64,000 bases of DNA. Origin: a bacterium. Its GTDB lineage: Bacteria > Bacteroidota > Bacteroidia > Flavobacteriales_D > Crocinitomicaceae. The stretch lies in NCBI GenBank assembly GCA_024742305.1, contig JANSYQ010000002.1, positions 186,001-250,000 of the forward strand. Reading direction: 5' to 3'. The position numbers were made by a program, and so were the translations under genes. Below the pieces are notes generated by a model. It saw only the letters and a list, made by a program, of their open reading frames with translations. It ran no database searches and was not told the origin of the DNA. Within the stretch, counting starts at the first letter, position 1. Each line of letters starts with the position of its first letter. Positions 35,164 through 44,265 of the stretch are shown in pieces.

Positions 35164-37080
35164 CTAATACGCTCCTCCGATGGGTCGTTTGTTCAACGCT
35201 GCATTCCCCTCAAATTGTGGCAAACGCGTTGGTTCGGAGGTCAACCCCGCGGTGTCCGTTAACGATTTCATGAACGAAATAATATCATCAATTTCCGCGT
35301 CGGTCAACTCCAGTTCATCTCCAGGAAGTGTTTGGTGCGGAACATTCAATCCTAGTCCCAAACCGCCGCCTTTGTTGTAGAATTCCATCACTTCCTCCAA
35401 CGTGGCAAAAGCGCCGTTGTGCATGTAAGGACCTGTCAATTCTACGTTTCTCAAAGTTGGAGTTTTGAAGGAAAACTCATAAAAATCTGCTTGCTCCTTC
35501 AAGATTCTGTTCATGAATCGGCCTTGGTCGGCATCCAGTTCATAAGGTTCTTTAAAGATTTTAGGCACGCCCAATACCTCCGATTCACTTTCGATAAACG
35601 CTGGCGGAACCAACCCTGAGAAGGTAGGTGCGAAATGACATGTTGCACAAGCCGCTTTTCCGCTAAAAAGATTGTAGCCGCGAACTACAGCCGGATCAAT
35701 CTTTTCCGTCTCACCGCGCATGTATTGATCAAACCTGCTGTTATAACTTCTCAAAGATGCTACGTAGCGAGTAACCGCATGCGTAACACTGTTCTTTGTG
35801 ATGCCTTCATTGCCATACGCCTCAGCAAATAAGTCGCGATATTCTTTCGATCCCTTGATTTTGTGCACAATAGAGATGTAATCTGCATCGAACTCCTCAG
35901 GATTTAATACGACGTGATCCATTTGAGCCGCGAGGTGATCTACACGCAAATCGTGGAAGAATTTTTCAGCGTAAACGCTATTGATAATCGATGGTGCGTT
36001 TCTCAAAGCTTCTGCACCGCTCATTGTTTTGGAGGTTTTTAAACCATCCGTAAAGGCTTTCTTAGGAGAATGACAGGATGCACACGCCCGTTGGTTGTTA
36101 TTCGACAAAATAGGATCGAAAAACAAAGTGCGCCCTAGAGAAATACGTTCCTCATCCTTTTCATGGCCTGCATACATAGCGTAGTATTCCGCACTCAAAA
36201 AATTCTCTTCGAACAGTCCTTCGCTCTCATAATTCACAGGCTGTTTTACACGGTGACGCTGGTGCGGCATTTCAATTTTCAACGATTTCTGCAAGGCAAG
36301 CATTTGTCGCCAAAGTGGATCGGAAATTTCTCGCTGAAACTTCGTGCGATCAAAATCCTCAAAATTGTCCGCACTAAAAGCATCCGAGGCTTTTTGAAAC
36401 AAAGGTGTGATTTGGTTCCACTCTTTTTGGTCGATATAGGGTTGATAAAATTCCAACGCTTCAACAATTCCTTTGAAGAATGTGTTGGATTCAGTCAGTG
36501 CGTCGTCGGTATTTCCCGGGCGATCAAATCCAGTTACCCCCATGGTATTTACGCGAAGAATGCCGAATCGAATGGACTCGAAAAAAACAGGGTCCGTCAA
36601 TTGGAAGCGAATGGTTGGTTCGTTGAGCGTCCCAAGATCATACCGCAACTTCTTGACAATTGTAGCGGTTTCTTCCGTGTTGATTTCCTCCTCATACATG
36701 AGTTCATCCAGTCGCTGAAAACCGCCAGGTTCAATAACAATTTGCTCCGGTACTTTCTTCATCAATTTTGGTAAGGGAGCGCCGTTCAGATACGAGTGAT
36801 ACAACTGCGGATCTAGGTACGCATATAAGAATTCAATTTTCTTGAAATTGTTTCGAGAAGCAACGTACTTTTCTAAAAGATTTGCTTGAGGTTCTCCCAA
36901 CTCCAGCGCCGCCTCTAATTCGGATAAACTAGCATCCAAGGTCTTTTTATTCTCCAACAACCAATTTTGCACCTCAACTACCGGTGTTGGTTTCAGATCT
37001 TTGCCCTCTAGCGATGTAAATCCGGCTATGGGAATATAAATCAACCCGATTAGTGCGAAAAATAATACTATCTGTTTCAT
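35164..37080 (-). CDS. Di-haem cytochrome c peroxidase with imelysin-like N-terminus
   Basis: 638 aa. Signal peptide MKQIVLFFALIGLIYIPIAG. Residues about 30-300 resemble imelysin-like iron-uptake domains (KKIEFLYAYLDPQLYHSYLN, VIEPGGFQRLDELMYEEE). The C-terminal part is a CcpA/MauG-type peroxidase with two haem motifs, CASCH (about 332, followed by SPKKAFTDG) and CATCH (about 477), and the usual TPTLRNVELTGPYMHNGAFA and LTDAEIDDIISFMKSL. It would act in the periplasm or at the outer membrane, reducing peroxide or oxidising a partner. It precedes no close gene; 210 bp separate it from the PhoX-like protein on the same strand. Confidence 0.92.
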   Translation of the reverse strand: MKQIVLFFALIGLIYIPIAGFTSLEGKDLKPTPVVEVQNWLLENKKTLDASLSELEAALELGEPQANLLEKYVASRNNFKKIEFLYAYLDPQLYHSYLNGAPLPKLMKKVPEQIVIEPGGFQRLDELMYEEEINTEETATIVKKLRYDLGTLNEPTIRFQLTDPVFFESIRFGILRVNTMGVTGFDRPGNTDDALTESNTFFKGIVEALEFYQPYIDQKEWNQITPLFQKASDAFSADNFEDFDRTKFQREISDPLWRQMLALQKSLKIEMPHQRHRVKQPVNYESEGLFEENFLSAEYYAMYAGHEKDEERISLGRTLFFDPILSNNNQRACASCHSPKKAFTDGLKTSKTMSGAEALRNAPSIINSVYAEKFFHDLRVDHLAAQMDHVVLNPEEFDADYISIVHKIKGSKEYRDLFAEAYGNEGITKNSVTHAVTRYVASLRSYNSRFDQYMRGETEKIDPAVVRGYNLFSGKAACATCHFAPTFSGLVPPAFIESESEVLGVPKIFKEPYELDADQGRFMNRILKEQADFYEFSFKTPTLRNVELTGPYMHNGAFATLEEVMEFYNKGGGLGLGLNVPHQTLPGDELELTDAEIDDIISFMKSLTDTAGLTSEPTRLPQFEGNAALNKRPIGGAY

Positions 37081-37136
37081 GATGTGAAATCCATCTATCG
37101 TTGTGGCTTTCCGGTAGAATTTTGGTTCTAGAATTA

Positions 37137-37196
37137 GTGCACTTCGGCAGGCTCAGCGTACTAATTCCTTTGGTTCGATAAACTCAGTGCTCGGAA
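37137..37196. repeat. CTTCGGCAGGCTCAGCG-type dispersed repeat
   Basis: Contains CACTTCGGCAGGCTCAGCG and, ~30 bp on, GGTTCGATAAACTCAGTG, two versions of the CTTCGACAGGCTCAGTG element I remember from intergenic regions of many Bacteroidota genomes. Only this locus shows it clearly. Confidence 0.5.
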
Positions 37197-37233
37197 ATTG
37201 CCTCAATCTTTGTTTTTCATTTTAAGCACAAAA

Positions 37234-37259
37234 CCTCCGGTAATCGAAATTACCGGAGG
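37234..37259 (-). terminator. Intrinsic terminator of the PhoX-like gene
   Basis: A perfect 11-bp stem (CCTCCGGTAAT / ATTACCGGAGG) with a TTCG tetraloop on the minus strand, followed there by TTTTG, 31 bp past the stop codon at 37291. Confidence 0.92.
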
Positions 37260-37290
37260 GTCTGTTTTTCTATGTTTGGAGAGTAGTCGC

Positions 37291-40200
37291 TTATTGAACG
37301 ATCAGTTTCTTCGTATCTCCGTTGTTGTTTTTCAAGTAGTAAGTACCTGGCAACAAGTCGATGATGTCCATGTGGTCTGCGTTGCGCTCAACACGGATCA
37401 ATTTTCCGAAGGTATCGTAAAGTGCTACATCCATTGTCTCGCTGAAGTATACAATTCGAGATGTTGGGTTTGGATATACATTGAATGAGCTTTCTTCTTG
37501 CTCCAACTCAGTCAATCCTACAATCGAACGATCCCATCCTGTTAAGGCAATCGTCAATGAATTGTTGTATGGGAACGGATTGCTTGAGCTAGGGTGCTGA
37601 GAGTTGAACAACAAAGTTTTTCCATCCGGTGTTGCGCGAGCTCCTGTAATTTCCGCTCCAACTGGAGTTTGAGCGATACGAACCAAGTCATCCAATGTTG
37701 GGTTGGTGTTCGACATATCCAAGATGTACATTTCACAAGCACGGTTAGAAATACCAGCTGGCATACGTCCGTGTGATGTTCCATTCAAATCCTCACAAAT
37801 CACCATGTAGCTCTGGTTGTTCACATTCATGAATGTCAAACCATCAGGGTTAGAAAGGTGGATAGATGGATACTGTGAAATGGAAACGTTCGGCTCATTG
37901 TGGAACTCCGGTCCTGCCTCCAGGAAAGAAGACATAGAATCGTTCGCTACATCGAACAACAATACACGTCCGTAGTAATCTACATAATCTGATGCGAAAG
38001 GATCTGTTCCTTGTGCTGTTGCACGTGTGTAGTGGTGCTCAGCCAATACGCCACCTTCCGCATGCTCGTCTCTCCAACGTGATGCTGGATTGTCACGACC
38101 TGTTTCCGTCAAGTAAACATTTCCGTCTCCGGCGTTGTATGCTACCCATTCCAAACGGTTGAACATTGTTGCTCCAGCGTTGATTGCGTTTTCAGAGTAG
38201 TTCAACATTTTGTCCATGGTACCGTTTCCGATTTTCACCCACTTTTCCCCGTCGAATCCGTTTACGTTGTACATAGAGATAGATCCGTTCAAGTTCGCTG
38301 GCTCGTTGGTAGACATTAGGAAAGGTTTTCCTGAAGGGCTATCTGCACCGTCAATGAAAATCAATCCTTCTGGGCTTTCATCTACTCCGTTTTTGTTAAA
38401 GTAGTTAACGTATGTCGCGTTCGCAGGATCTGTGATGTCGTACACCATAACTCCAGCTGCACGCTCCAATCCGATGTAAGCGAAAGTTCGCCCACCTACA
38501 ACTCCAATGGCGATTGACTCCGGCTCAGAACCTTTGTCATCGTCGCGGTTGTCTGCGTAGTTTCCGGAGAAGTTCTCCGCCAAAATTTGTCCAAACTCGT
38601 TCCCGCTATCAAAAACGATGTTTCCGTTCAAATCCCAAATAGTGAATGAACGACCGCCATAAGAGTACAACTCATCGTAATCTCCGTCGTTATCCGTATC
38701 TCCTTGAGACAAGGTAATTTTCAAACGTCCCAACTGATCCAATTGTTGAATAGTCGCTGCGTTCGGGAATGCCGTTGGATCCAAAACTACATCTTCAACT
38801 CGTGCTTCCTCTGAGTAACCCGTGTAATCGCGAGCGTCTCCTTCATTAGCTGTAATGATGTATTCTGTTCCGTTAATTGTCGTCAATGCAATTGCATCTG
38901 GCTGGTACATTCCCCAAACGTTGTCCCACTGTTGGAAGTTTCCGATCATGTTGTCGTCATCAGAAGCATCAATAGCGTTCTCCGCCAAAGAGTAATCTTT
39001 GTACCCAAGTCCGATGATGTTTTCTACTGTAGCTGTGGCGATGTCTACTACAGCAATCGCGTTGTTTTCTTGACAAACTACATACGCCTTTGTATCGGCT
39101 CCGTTGATTGCAACGTATTCTGGCTCCATATCAGCAGATACATCCGTAGTACCGTTTCCAAAGATGCGAACACCCGCTGGAAGCGATCCAATTGTGTAAG
39201 AATCGAAGTTTGCAGTTGCTACAGATGCAGAACCCACTCCGGAAGTAAGGTCGATAACAGAAATAGTTCCGTCAGGATCTACCGTATAATCATCGTTTGG
39301 CTCCCCTTCGTTAGCCACTACAACATAATCACCGTTTGCAGTAAACGTCAACATGTCTGGCAATGCACCCACAGTTACTGTGTTCAATAAAGTAAGCGAT
39401 GCATCGTAGAACAATACTTGTCCTGGATCTTGCTCTACCAATGCTGGAACAGATACCGCAACAATTCCGTTGTTTACCGCAACCGATGTTGGTTGACCTC
39501 CTCCTACTGTAGAAAGATCAATGAAATCAAGACTGTCCAAAGTATTTTCATCAACGAAGTCCAATACTAGGATTCCCTGTCCGTTGCTATTTGTAGCGTA
39601 AACACGACCATTCACTACGTCGTATGCAGAAATTTCAGAGAAGGCATTCTCGTAAGAAACTTGGTGAGAAAGACGCATTTGTTTGTCGTCTGCGCGGTAC
39701 GCGTACAATTGACCTGATGTGAAGTCGCCCGGTACATCTGCAACGAATTTTGAGAAGATACCTGGAGTGTCATCTGCTCCTGTGTACACTGTTTGGTTGT
39801 CTGGCATAATCACACCCCCTTCAAATGGCTGACGTCCCCAGTTGTATTGTTTACGAATAGCAACCGCCTCTTTCGGGTCGATTTCTACCATCCAGTTGAA
39901 GTTTTCGAACTTGGCTACGGTTTCTCCGTCTGCTAGGGAGATTCCTGAACCTGTAATAGTGAAATCAGTAGTATCTTGAACTCCGGCACCGTCGGCCCAA
40001 ATAGAAGAGTTACTGGTACGGAACCACTCCTCAGCCGTCCAAATACGTCCGTCTGCCTCAGAAGTAATACCTCCACAGTTCATGCCTGTTTCTCCTACTG
40101 TGTTGGCGAAGTCTACGTTGAAGAATTTTCCAGTACGTCCGTCAGCCAATGTTTGCTCTACGACAATAATAGAGTCGGTAGCGGCATCACGACGGATTTT

Positions 40201-40560
40201 AAATACGGTCATACCTCCACCGTCACCGATGTTGGCATCTGCTGAAATCATCTCGTGGTTTACAGAAATCCAACCCAAATCTTGTGATTGCGGATCAGTA
40301 TCCGGCGTAAACCCGATGAAATCGTGCCATTGTTTTGCCGGATATTCCCCTGCTGGGTTTCCGTAAGTTGCTGTGGTTTGAACCATATCCGTTCCACCGA
40401 TAAAGATCACCTGACTCTCAATTGGAGAGGTTGGTACGATTACTTCGTCTGAAATGAAATCGGGTTCGATTTCCGGATCAAATCCGATTTGAGCCGTTGC
40501 TTGGCTTCCAATCAAAAGTGCTCCGAGAAGAAGTGAATAATGTGCGTTGCGTTTTTTCAT
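37291..40560 (-). CDS. PhoX-like protein with an inserted choice-of-anchor-I propeller, T9SS-secreted
   Basis: 1089 aa from the ATG at 40560 (signal peptide MKKRNAHYSLLLGALLIGSQ). Residues about 50-295 read as the first half of a PhoX/DUF839 phosphatase (GNPAGEYPAKQWHDFIGFTP, LGWISVNHE, MNCGGITSEADGRIWTAEEW). Residues about 296-765 read as a complete choice-of-anchor-I propeller (VVANEGEPNDDYTVDPDGTI, YSYGGRSFTIWDLNG, GSEPESIAIG, DESPEGLIFI). PhoX then resumes (about 766-1015: GATMFNRLEWVAYN, VYLTETGRDNPASRWRDEH, GARATPDGKTLLFNSQHPS). The end (FNVYPNPTSRIVYF, LLPGTYYLKN) is a type A T9SS sorting domain. Codon bias is strong, as in the 12229 gene, suggesting abundance. Phosphatase activity is inferred from family only. 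Confidence 0.87.
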   Translation of the reverse strand: MKKRNAHYSLLLGALLIGSQATAQIGFDPEIEPDFISDEVIVPTSPIESQVIFIGGTDMVQTTATYGNPAGEYPAKQWHDFIGFTPDTDPQSQDLGWISVNHEMISADANIGDGGGMTVFKIRRDAATDSIIVVEQTLADGRTGKFFNVDFANTVGETGMNCGGITSEADGRIWTAEEWFRTSNSSIWADGAGVQDTTDFTITGSGISLADGETVAKFENFNWMVEIDPKEAVAIRKQYNWGRQPFEGGVIMPDNQTVYTGADDTPGIFSKFVADVPGDFTSGQLYAYRADDKQMRLSHQVSYENAFSEISAYDVVNGRVYATNSNGQGILVLDFVDENTLDSLDFIDLSTVGGGQPTSVAVNNGIVAVSVPALVEQDPGQVLFYDASLTLLNTVTVGALPDMLTFTANGDYVVVANEGEPNDDYTVDPDGTISVIDLTSGVGSASVATANFDSYTIGSLPAGVRIFGNGTTDVSADMEPEYVAINGADTKAYVVCQENNAIAVVDIATATVENIIGLGYKDYSLAENAIDASDDDNMIGNFQQWDNVWGMYQPDAIALTTINGTEYIITANEGDARDYTGYSEEARVEDVVLDPTAFPNAATIQQLDQLGRLKITLSQGDTDNDGDYDELYSYGGRSFTIWDLNGNIVFDSGNEFGQILAENFSGNYADNRDDDKGSEPESIAIGVVGGRTFAYIGLERAAGVMVYDITDPANATYVNYFNKNGVDESPEGLIFIDGADSPSGKPFLMSTNEPANLNGSISMYNVNGFDGEKWVKIGNGTMDKMLNYSENAINAGATMFNRLEWVAYNAGDGNVYLTETGRDNPASRWRDEHAEGGVLAEHHYTRATAQGTDPFASDYVDYYGRVLLFDVANDSMSSFLEAGPEFHNEPNVSISQYPSIHLSNPDGLTFMNVNNQSYMVICEDLNGTSHGRMPAGISNRACEMYILDMSNTNPTLDDLVRIAQTPVGAEITGARATPDGKTLLFNSQHPSSSNPFPYNNSLTIALTGWDRSIVGLTELEQEESSFNVYPNPTSRIVYFSETMDVALYDTFGKLIRVERNADHMDIIDLLPGTYYLKNNNGDTKKLIVQ

Positions 40561-40809
40561 GCTTTCAATCATTTTATTTTGCGCTACAAAATTCCGCACG
40601 AAAAACTCAAATCGAATTAGTCAAAAAATAAAATCACATTACTTTTCTTCCCCCTTTTTTAAACCCAATATTTCTTCGATTAGGCATTCTCTTAAAATCC
40701 AGTTAAAGTTGAAAATGATCGGTTAACAGCGACTTTATTCAGTTCGCTTCATTCATTCTAGAAACAACAGAATTTAAGGCATTTGGCTCGTTTCTTGTGT
40801 TAAAAGTGC

Positions 40810-40817
40810 TACCTTGG
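40810..40817 (+). promoter_or_regulatory. Possible -7 box of the 40836 lipoprotein
   Basis: TACCTTGG is one base from TAnnTTTG and lies 18 nt before the ATG; a TTTGG lies about 24 nt upstream, slightly too far for a -33 element. Confidence 0.3.
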
Positions 40818-40835
40818 AAATCAAACACCGAATCT

Positions 40836-41282
40836 ATGTCACATCATAAAATAGTATCCGCATTTTTGCTGAGCAGCCTTTTTGTCGTTGTGCTTTCTTC
40901 TTGTGCAACTTCTAGCTCGATGATTCATCCGGAAGAAATTGTCACCGAAAGTGAGGAGGCAATGCCAGTGGAAGAAGTTATTTTGGAGGAAGAAGCACCA
41001 ACTCCGGCACCAGAAGAAGGGCCAAGAAAAGTTACTGGAGCATTTCGAAGTGTGAAAGGCGTGATGGACCCTTTAAGTTGTTATTGCAGCAATGGTGGCT
41101 ATGTAGAAAGTCCTGCCGGTGAAACGCTTGCCGTTTGTTTTGATAACAGTGAAAATATTTCTAGTACCGATTACATTTATATAGAAGGAGTGATGACGAC
41201 CCGAACGATAGACTCCAATGGTCCTTGTCCTGCCGGTACAATGAGTTATTTGGTGGTGGAATCGTATTCGCTTACTCCTTGA
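40836..41282 (+). CDS. Lipoprotein of unknown function
   Basis: 148 aa from the ATG at 40836. Lipoprotein signal SHHKIVSAFLLSSLFVVVLS with lipobox LSSCATSS; the frame is open to 40797 but that would put 13 polar residues before the signal. A Glu/Pro-rich linker (EEEAPTPAPEEGPR) leads to a ~85-residue domain with Cys in LSCYCSNGGY, AVCFDN and GPCPAGT, which reminds me of the small DUF6370-like domain family. Convergent with the phosphatase gene, overlapping by 11 bp. Confidence 0.75.
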   Translation: MSHHKIVSAFLLSSLFVVVLSSCATSSSMIHPEEIVTESEEAMPVEEVILEEEAPTPAPEEGPRKVTGAFRSVKGVMDPLSCYCSNGGYVESPAGETLAVCFDNSENISSTDYIYIEGVMTTRTIDSNGPCPAGTMSYLVVESYSLTP

Positions 41283-43368
41283 TATCACCCATCTTAATTC
41301 CCACTAGACAAACATCATCAACTTGCTCGGCTGCCCCTTTCCATTGATCAAACTCAAGTGCTAGCGCAGCTTTTTGAGCCGAAATAGGTTGAGAAGCAAT
41401 TTGTAGAATGAATCGCTTCAGCTGCGAGGTTTTGTACTTTTTATTCTCGGAGCCCCCGAACTGATCTCCAAAACCATCGGTTAGAAGATATATTTGATCT
41501 CCCTTTTGAAGTTGAATTTCGACGGTATCAAACGGTACACGATTTTCGTAATATCCCACGGGCTGTCTGTTGGCTTTAATCTCAATAAGTGACCTCCCTT
41601 CCTCTTCCGTCAACCGAAATTGTTTCGCTTGGAGTTGACTCAATAAATGAGTTGGATATTCTGAAACGATCCATAATCCGTTGTAAGCTCCTGAAAACTG
41701 AATTTTATTATCGGTCATTCGGATCAGAGAAATATCCATCCCATCGTTCACATGTTCCTCAGATTCGCTAAATGACTCCAAAACTAATTCCGTTGTTTTG
41801 TCTAAAATTGCTCCGGTTTTCTTCAGCCCAAATTCCTTTGTTGCCCGGTTCATAGCATTACTGCAAACGATGCTCACGAGTGCACCGGGAACTCCATGTC
41901 CAGTGCAGTCAGAAACAGCAAAGAAGATTTGATTTCCATCTGTGTGCATCCAGTAGAAATCGCCTGCGACTATATCTTTCGGCTCGTATAAAACAAATTG
42001 TTCAGGCAGGTGTTTGGTCAAGCTTTGTTCTGATGGTAAAATTGCATTTTGTAGTCGCTTGGCGTAGGTAATGGAACCGATGATCTCCTCATTTTTCTCT
42101 TCGAGTGAATTCTTCTGCGAACTGATTTGTTTATTCGATCGAACTTTGTTTCGGTAGTTCCTTAATACCAAGCCGAGTATCGCCAATAAACCAAACAAGG
42201 CCAAAGCGAGTCCATATTTAATAACTTGTTCTTTACGGCTTTTCTCCTCGAAAATTTTTCGATTTGCCGCTTGATTTAAACTATCGCTAAGGGCTTGCTC
42301 ACGCAGTTCTTGCTTATAACTGGAATGTAAAACATCCTTTGTTTCAGCCAGCCCAAATAAGCTGTCTCGAATTAAATAGTAATTACCTAAGGCTTCATAC
42401 GCTGATTGTAAATTGCCTTCTGCCGCGTACAATTCATGTAAGATTTTATACGTACGCTGCATTATAACTAAATTGCTGCTGTGTTTAGCGTACGCCAAAC
42501 TCTTGTCTAAAAGTTCTTTGGCTTCTGAAATGTTTCCCAGGCGAAAATATGTCTTCCCGATATTGATCCAACTCTCAGCGATACTCGACTCAGTAGCTCG
42601 AGAAGAAGCAGAACGATATTCCAAGCCTTGTTGGTAATATACTAGTGCTGAATCGTAGAATTGAATGCCATAATACAACGAGCCAATATTATTCAGGCTT
42701 TGTCCCATCTGGAATTTATCTTTTTGCCTCTTCCGGATTGTCAATGCTGCTTGGTGATAGAACAACGAAGAGTCAATTTTCTGAAGTTTAGAAAAAGATA
42801 AACCCATATTGTTGTATATACTGGACCGAAGCAATGGATGGCTTTTTTCAAGTTTTGGATCAAGCTCTGATAACGCCCTTCGGTATTTGGATACGGCACG
42901 TTCCGGTAATTGAAAGTTGAGTTCGAGGTTGCCAAGCATGATCAAACACTCCACGCGAGAATGCTTTGAAAGTTTGTATTGGGGCTCCAGTAATTTGTTG
43001 AGTAAGCCAGCTGCTCGTTCTCCTTGATTCGTCGCAGAGCAGGCACTCACTAACGGGACCATGTATTTCGCCAAAACCGGCTTTGAAATATCTGATTTCT
43101 GTCCGATGTATATTAAACTGTCCAACAGGGTTCTCCTCTCGAAGTGCATCTCTCGCGAAGCCAATGAATCATTCAGAATCAGAAAATCTTTTCTTCTCTT
43201 AGCTTCGTTTTTCTTTATATAATACCCTGATTTTCGGAGGTTCTTCAACAGCGCCTTGGGATTGTCGAAATTACTGTATACCTCTTTTTTCCACGAATCG
43301 AATGATTGTTGCGCTTTACTTTGAAGCGAGACAAAAATGAATAGTATTAGAAGGACTTTGGATGACAC
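41272..43368 (-). CDS. TPR-containing SpoIIE-type protein phosphatase
   Basis: 698 aa beginning at GTG 43368. A signal sequence (SSKVLLILFIFVSLQSKAQ) precedes periplasmic tetratricopeptide repeats (about 110-350), a transmembrane helix near 385-405 (YGLALALFGLLAILGLVL), a coiled coil, and a cytoplasmic PP2C/SpoIIE phosphatase: DIVAGDFYW, SDCTGHGVPGALVS and DGMDISLIR hold the metal-binding Asp residues. Such proteins dephosphorylate anti-anti-sigma or other regulators in response to envelope signals; no target lies next to it. Confidence 0.93.
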   Translation of the reverse strand: MSSKVLLILFIFVSLQSKAQQSFDSWKKEVYSNFDNPKALLKNLRKSGYYIKKNEAKRRKDFLILNDSLASREMHFERRTLLDSLIYIGQKSDISKPVLAKYMVPLVSACSATNQGERAAGLLNKLLEPQYKLSKHSRVECLIMLGNLELNFQLPERAVSKYRRALSELDPKLEKSHPLLRSSIYNNMGLSFSKLQKIDSSLFYHQAALTIRKRQKDKFQMGQSLNNIGSLYYGIQFYDSALVYYQQGLEYRSASSRATESSIAESWINIGKTYFRLGNISEAKELLDKSLAYAKHSSNLVIMQRTYKILHELYAAEGNLQSAYEALGNYYLIRDSLFGLAETKDVLHSSYKQELREQALSDSLNQAANRKIFEEKSRKEQVIKYGLALALFGLLAILGLVLRNYRNKVRSNKQISSQKNSLEEKNEEIIGSITYAKRLQNAILPSEQSLTKHLPEQFVLYEPKDIVAGDFYWMHTDGNQIFFAVSDCTGHGVPGALVSIVCSNAMNRATKEFGLKKTGAILDKTTELVLESFSESEEHVNDGMDISLIRMTDNKIQFSGAYNGLWIVSEYPTHLLSQLQAKQFRLTEEEGRSLIEIKANRQPVGYYENRVPFDTVEIQLQKGDQIYLLTDGFGDQFGGSENKKYKTSQLKRFILQIASQPISAQKAALALEFDQWKGAAEQVDDVCLVGIKMGDIKE

Positions 43369-43372
43369 ATAT

Positions 43373-43380
43373 CAAATATA
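43373..43380 (-). promoter_or_regulatory. Leaderless-type -7 box of the SpoIIE gene
   Basis: TATATTTG on the minus strand, exact consensus, ends 4 nt (ATAT) before the GTG start. Confidence 0.6.
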
Positions 43381-43407
43381 GCCAATTGTGTCGTCACTAC
43401 TCCACGA

Positions 43408-44019
43408 CTAATTCCGTCGATGAAAAATTCGTGATTTCATCACACTTTCCCGAAAATCATCCAATTTCTCATCCACTTTATGGTTGAAGAACTTCTTCAT
43501 TAATTTTCGCGTTGTTTTCCCTTGCTTGTACATAAACTCGCGTTCGAATAATGGAATGATCGCTAAAAAGTGGACTTCCTTCTCCCCAACTTTCAAAGGA
43601 CGCAATTCGTGTTCCAGTAAAATCGGGTTGGAGAGCATGAAATAATTTTGCTTCATCGTATCGGAAAGCGGTAAGGCTTCTTTCCCGGTTGGCATTGTGT
43701 GACCATGGCCAAACCATGTTTCTTTCTCTTGAACGTACTTGGTAAGGCGCTGAATCCAATAATACACCCAATTCATTCGTGGGTTGTCCAACTCTTCCGG
43801 CTCCCAATAGGAAGGCAAGCAGAAATACAATTCATTGTACTCTTTTCCAACTTCCGCTTCCGGAACGGGCATTTTATAGTGGTGAAGTCCGTTGGTGACC
43901 AATACACGCACTTTGCTACCAAGGTCCAATTCTATCATCAACAAAGGCATTTCTCCGTCCTTTACGGGCACCTCAGTAACCTTGCTTGCACCAAATCGTT
44001 GGATGAGTTCGTTTTTCAC
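43408..44019 (-). CDS. SUFU (suppressor of fused) domain protein
   Basis: 203 aa, cytoplasmic, starting at GTG 44019. Reads as a single SUFU-type domain: MIELDLGSKVRVLVTNGLHH, NELYFCLPSYWEPEELDNP, WFGHGHTMPTGKEALP, HFLAIIPLFEREFMYKQGKT. In bacteria this family is often an immunity protein in polymorphic-toxin loci, but no toxin is adjacent here, so a housekeeping or orphan-immunity role is equally possible. The start is set by the -7 box 4 nt upstream. Confidence 0.85.
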   Translation of the reverse strand: MKNELIQRFGASKVTEVPVKDGEMPLLMIELDLGSKVRVLVTNGLHHYKMPVPEAEVGKEYNELYFCLPSYWEPEELDNPRMNWVYYWIQRLTKYVQEKETWFGHGHTMPTGKEALPLSDTMKQNYFMLSNPILLEHELRPLKVGEKEVHFLAIIPLFEREFMYKQGKTTRKLMKKFFNHKVDEKLDDFRESVMKSRIFHRRN

Positions 44020-44023
44020 GGTT

Positions 44024-44031
44024 CAAAAGTA
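44024..44031 (-). promoter_or_regulatory. Leaderless-type -7 box of the SUFU gene
   Basis: TACTTTTG on the minus strand, exact consensus, 4 nt (AACC) before the GTG. A heptamer array starts 10 bp further upstream. Confidence 0.6.
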
Positions 44032-44040
44032 GTTCTTAAT

Positions 44041-44107
44041 AGTGATAAGGGAAAGTAGAGAAGTAAAAAGTGACAGCTCTTCTCTCTTCTTTCTTTTCAC
44101 TTTTATC
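44041..44107. repeat. Heptamer-period inverted array
   Basis: Units in register: agtgata, agggaaa, gtagaga, agtaaaa, agtgaca, then gctcttc, tctcttc, tttcttt, tcacttt, tatca. The two halves are opposite in strand and can pair as a hairpin. It lies between the divergent SUFU and T9SS propeller genes. Confidence 0.75.
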
Positions 44108-44119
44108 ATGTCATGTGTT

Positions 44120-44140
44120 GTAACATTTCCCCAATGTTAC
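44120..44140. promoter_or_regulatory. Candidate operator with repeated AATGTTA
   Basis: Perfect inverted repeat GTAACATT-TCCCC-AATGTTAC. AATGTTA recurs just after (44144-44150) and again near 44242, so a regulator of the T9SS gene may bind here. In the AT-rich stretch between, AATATTTG (44200-44207) is one base from a -7 box. Confidence 0.45.
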
Positions 44141-44265
44141 GTTAATGTTAATACGTAAAAACCCTTATTTCAAGTAGGATTTTAGAACTTTCTCAAAGAA
44201 ATATTTGGTTTTTTTAATCTAATATTACTATATTGTTAACTCAATGTTAAGCAAATGCTCTAAAA

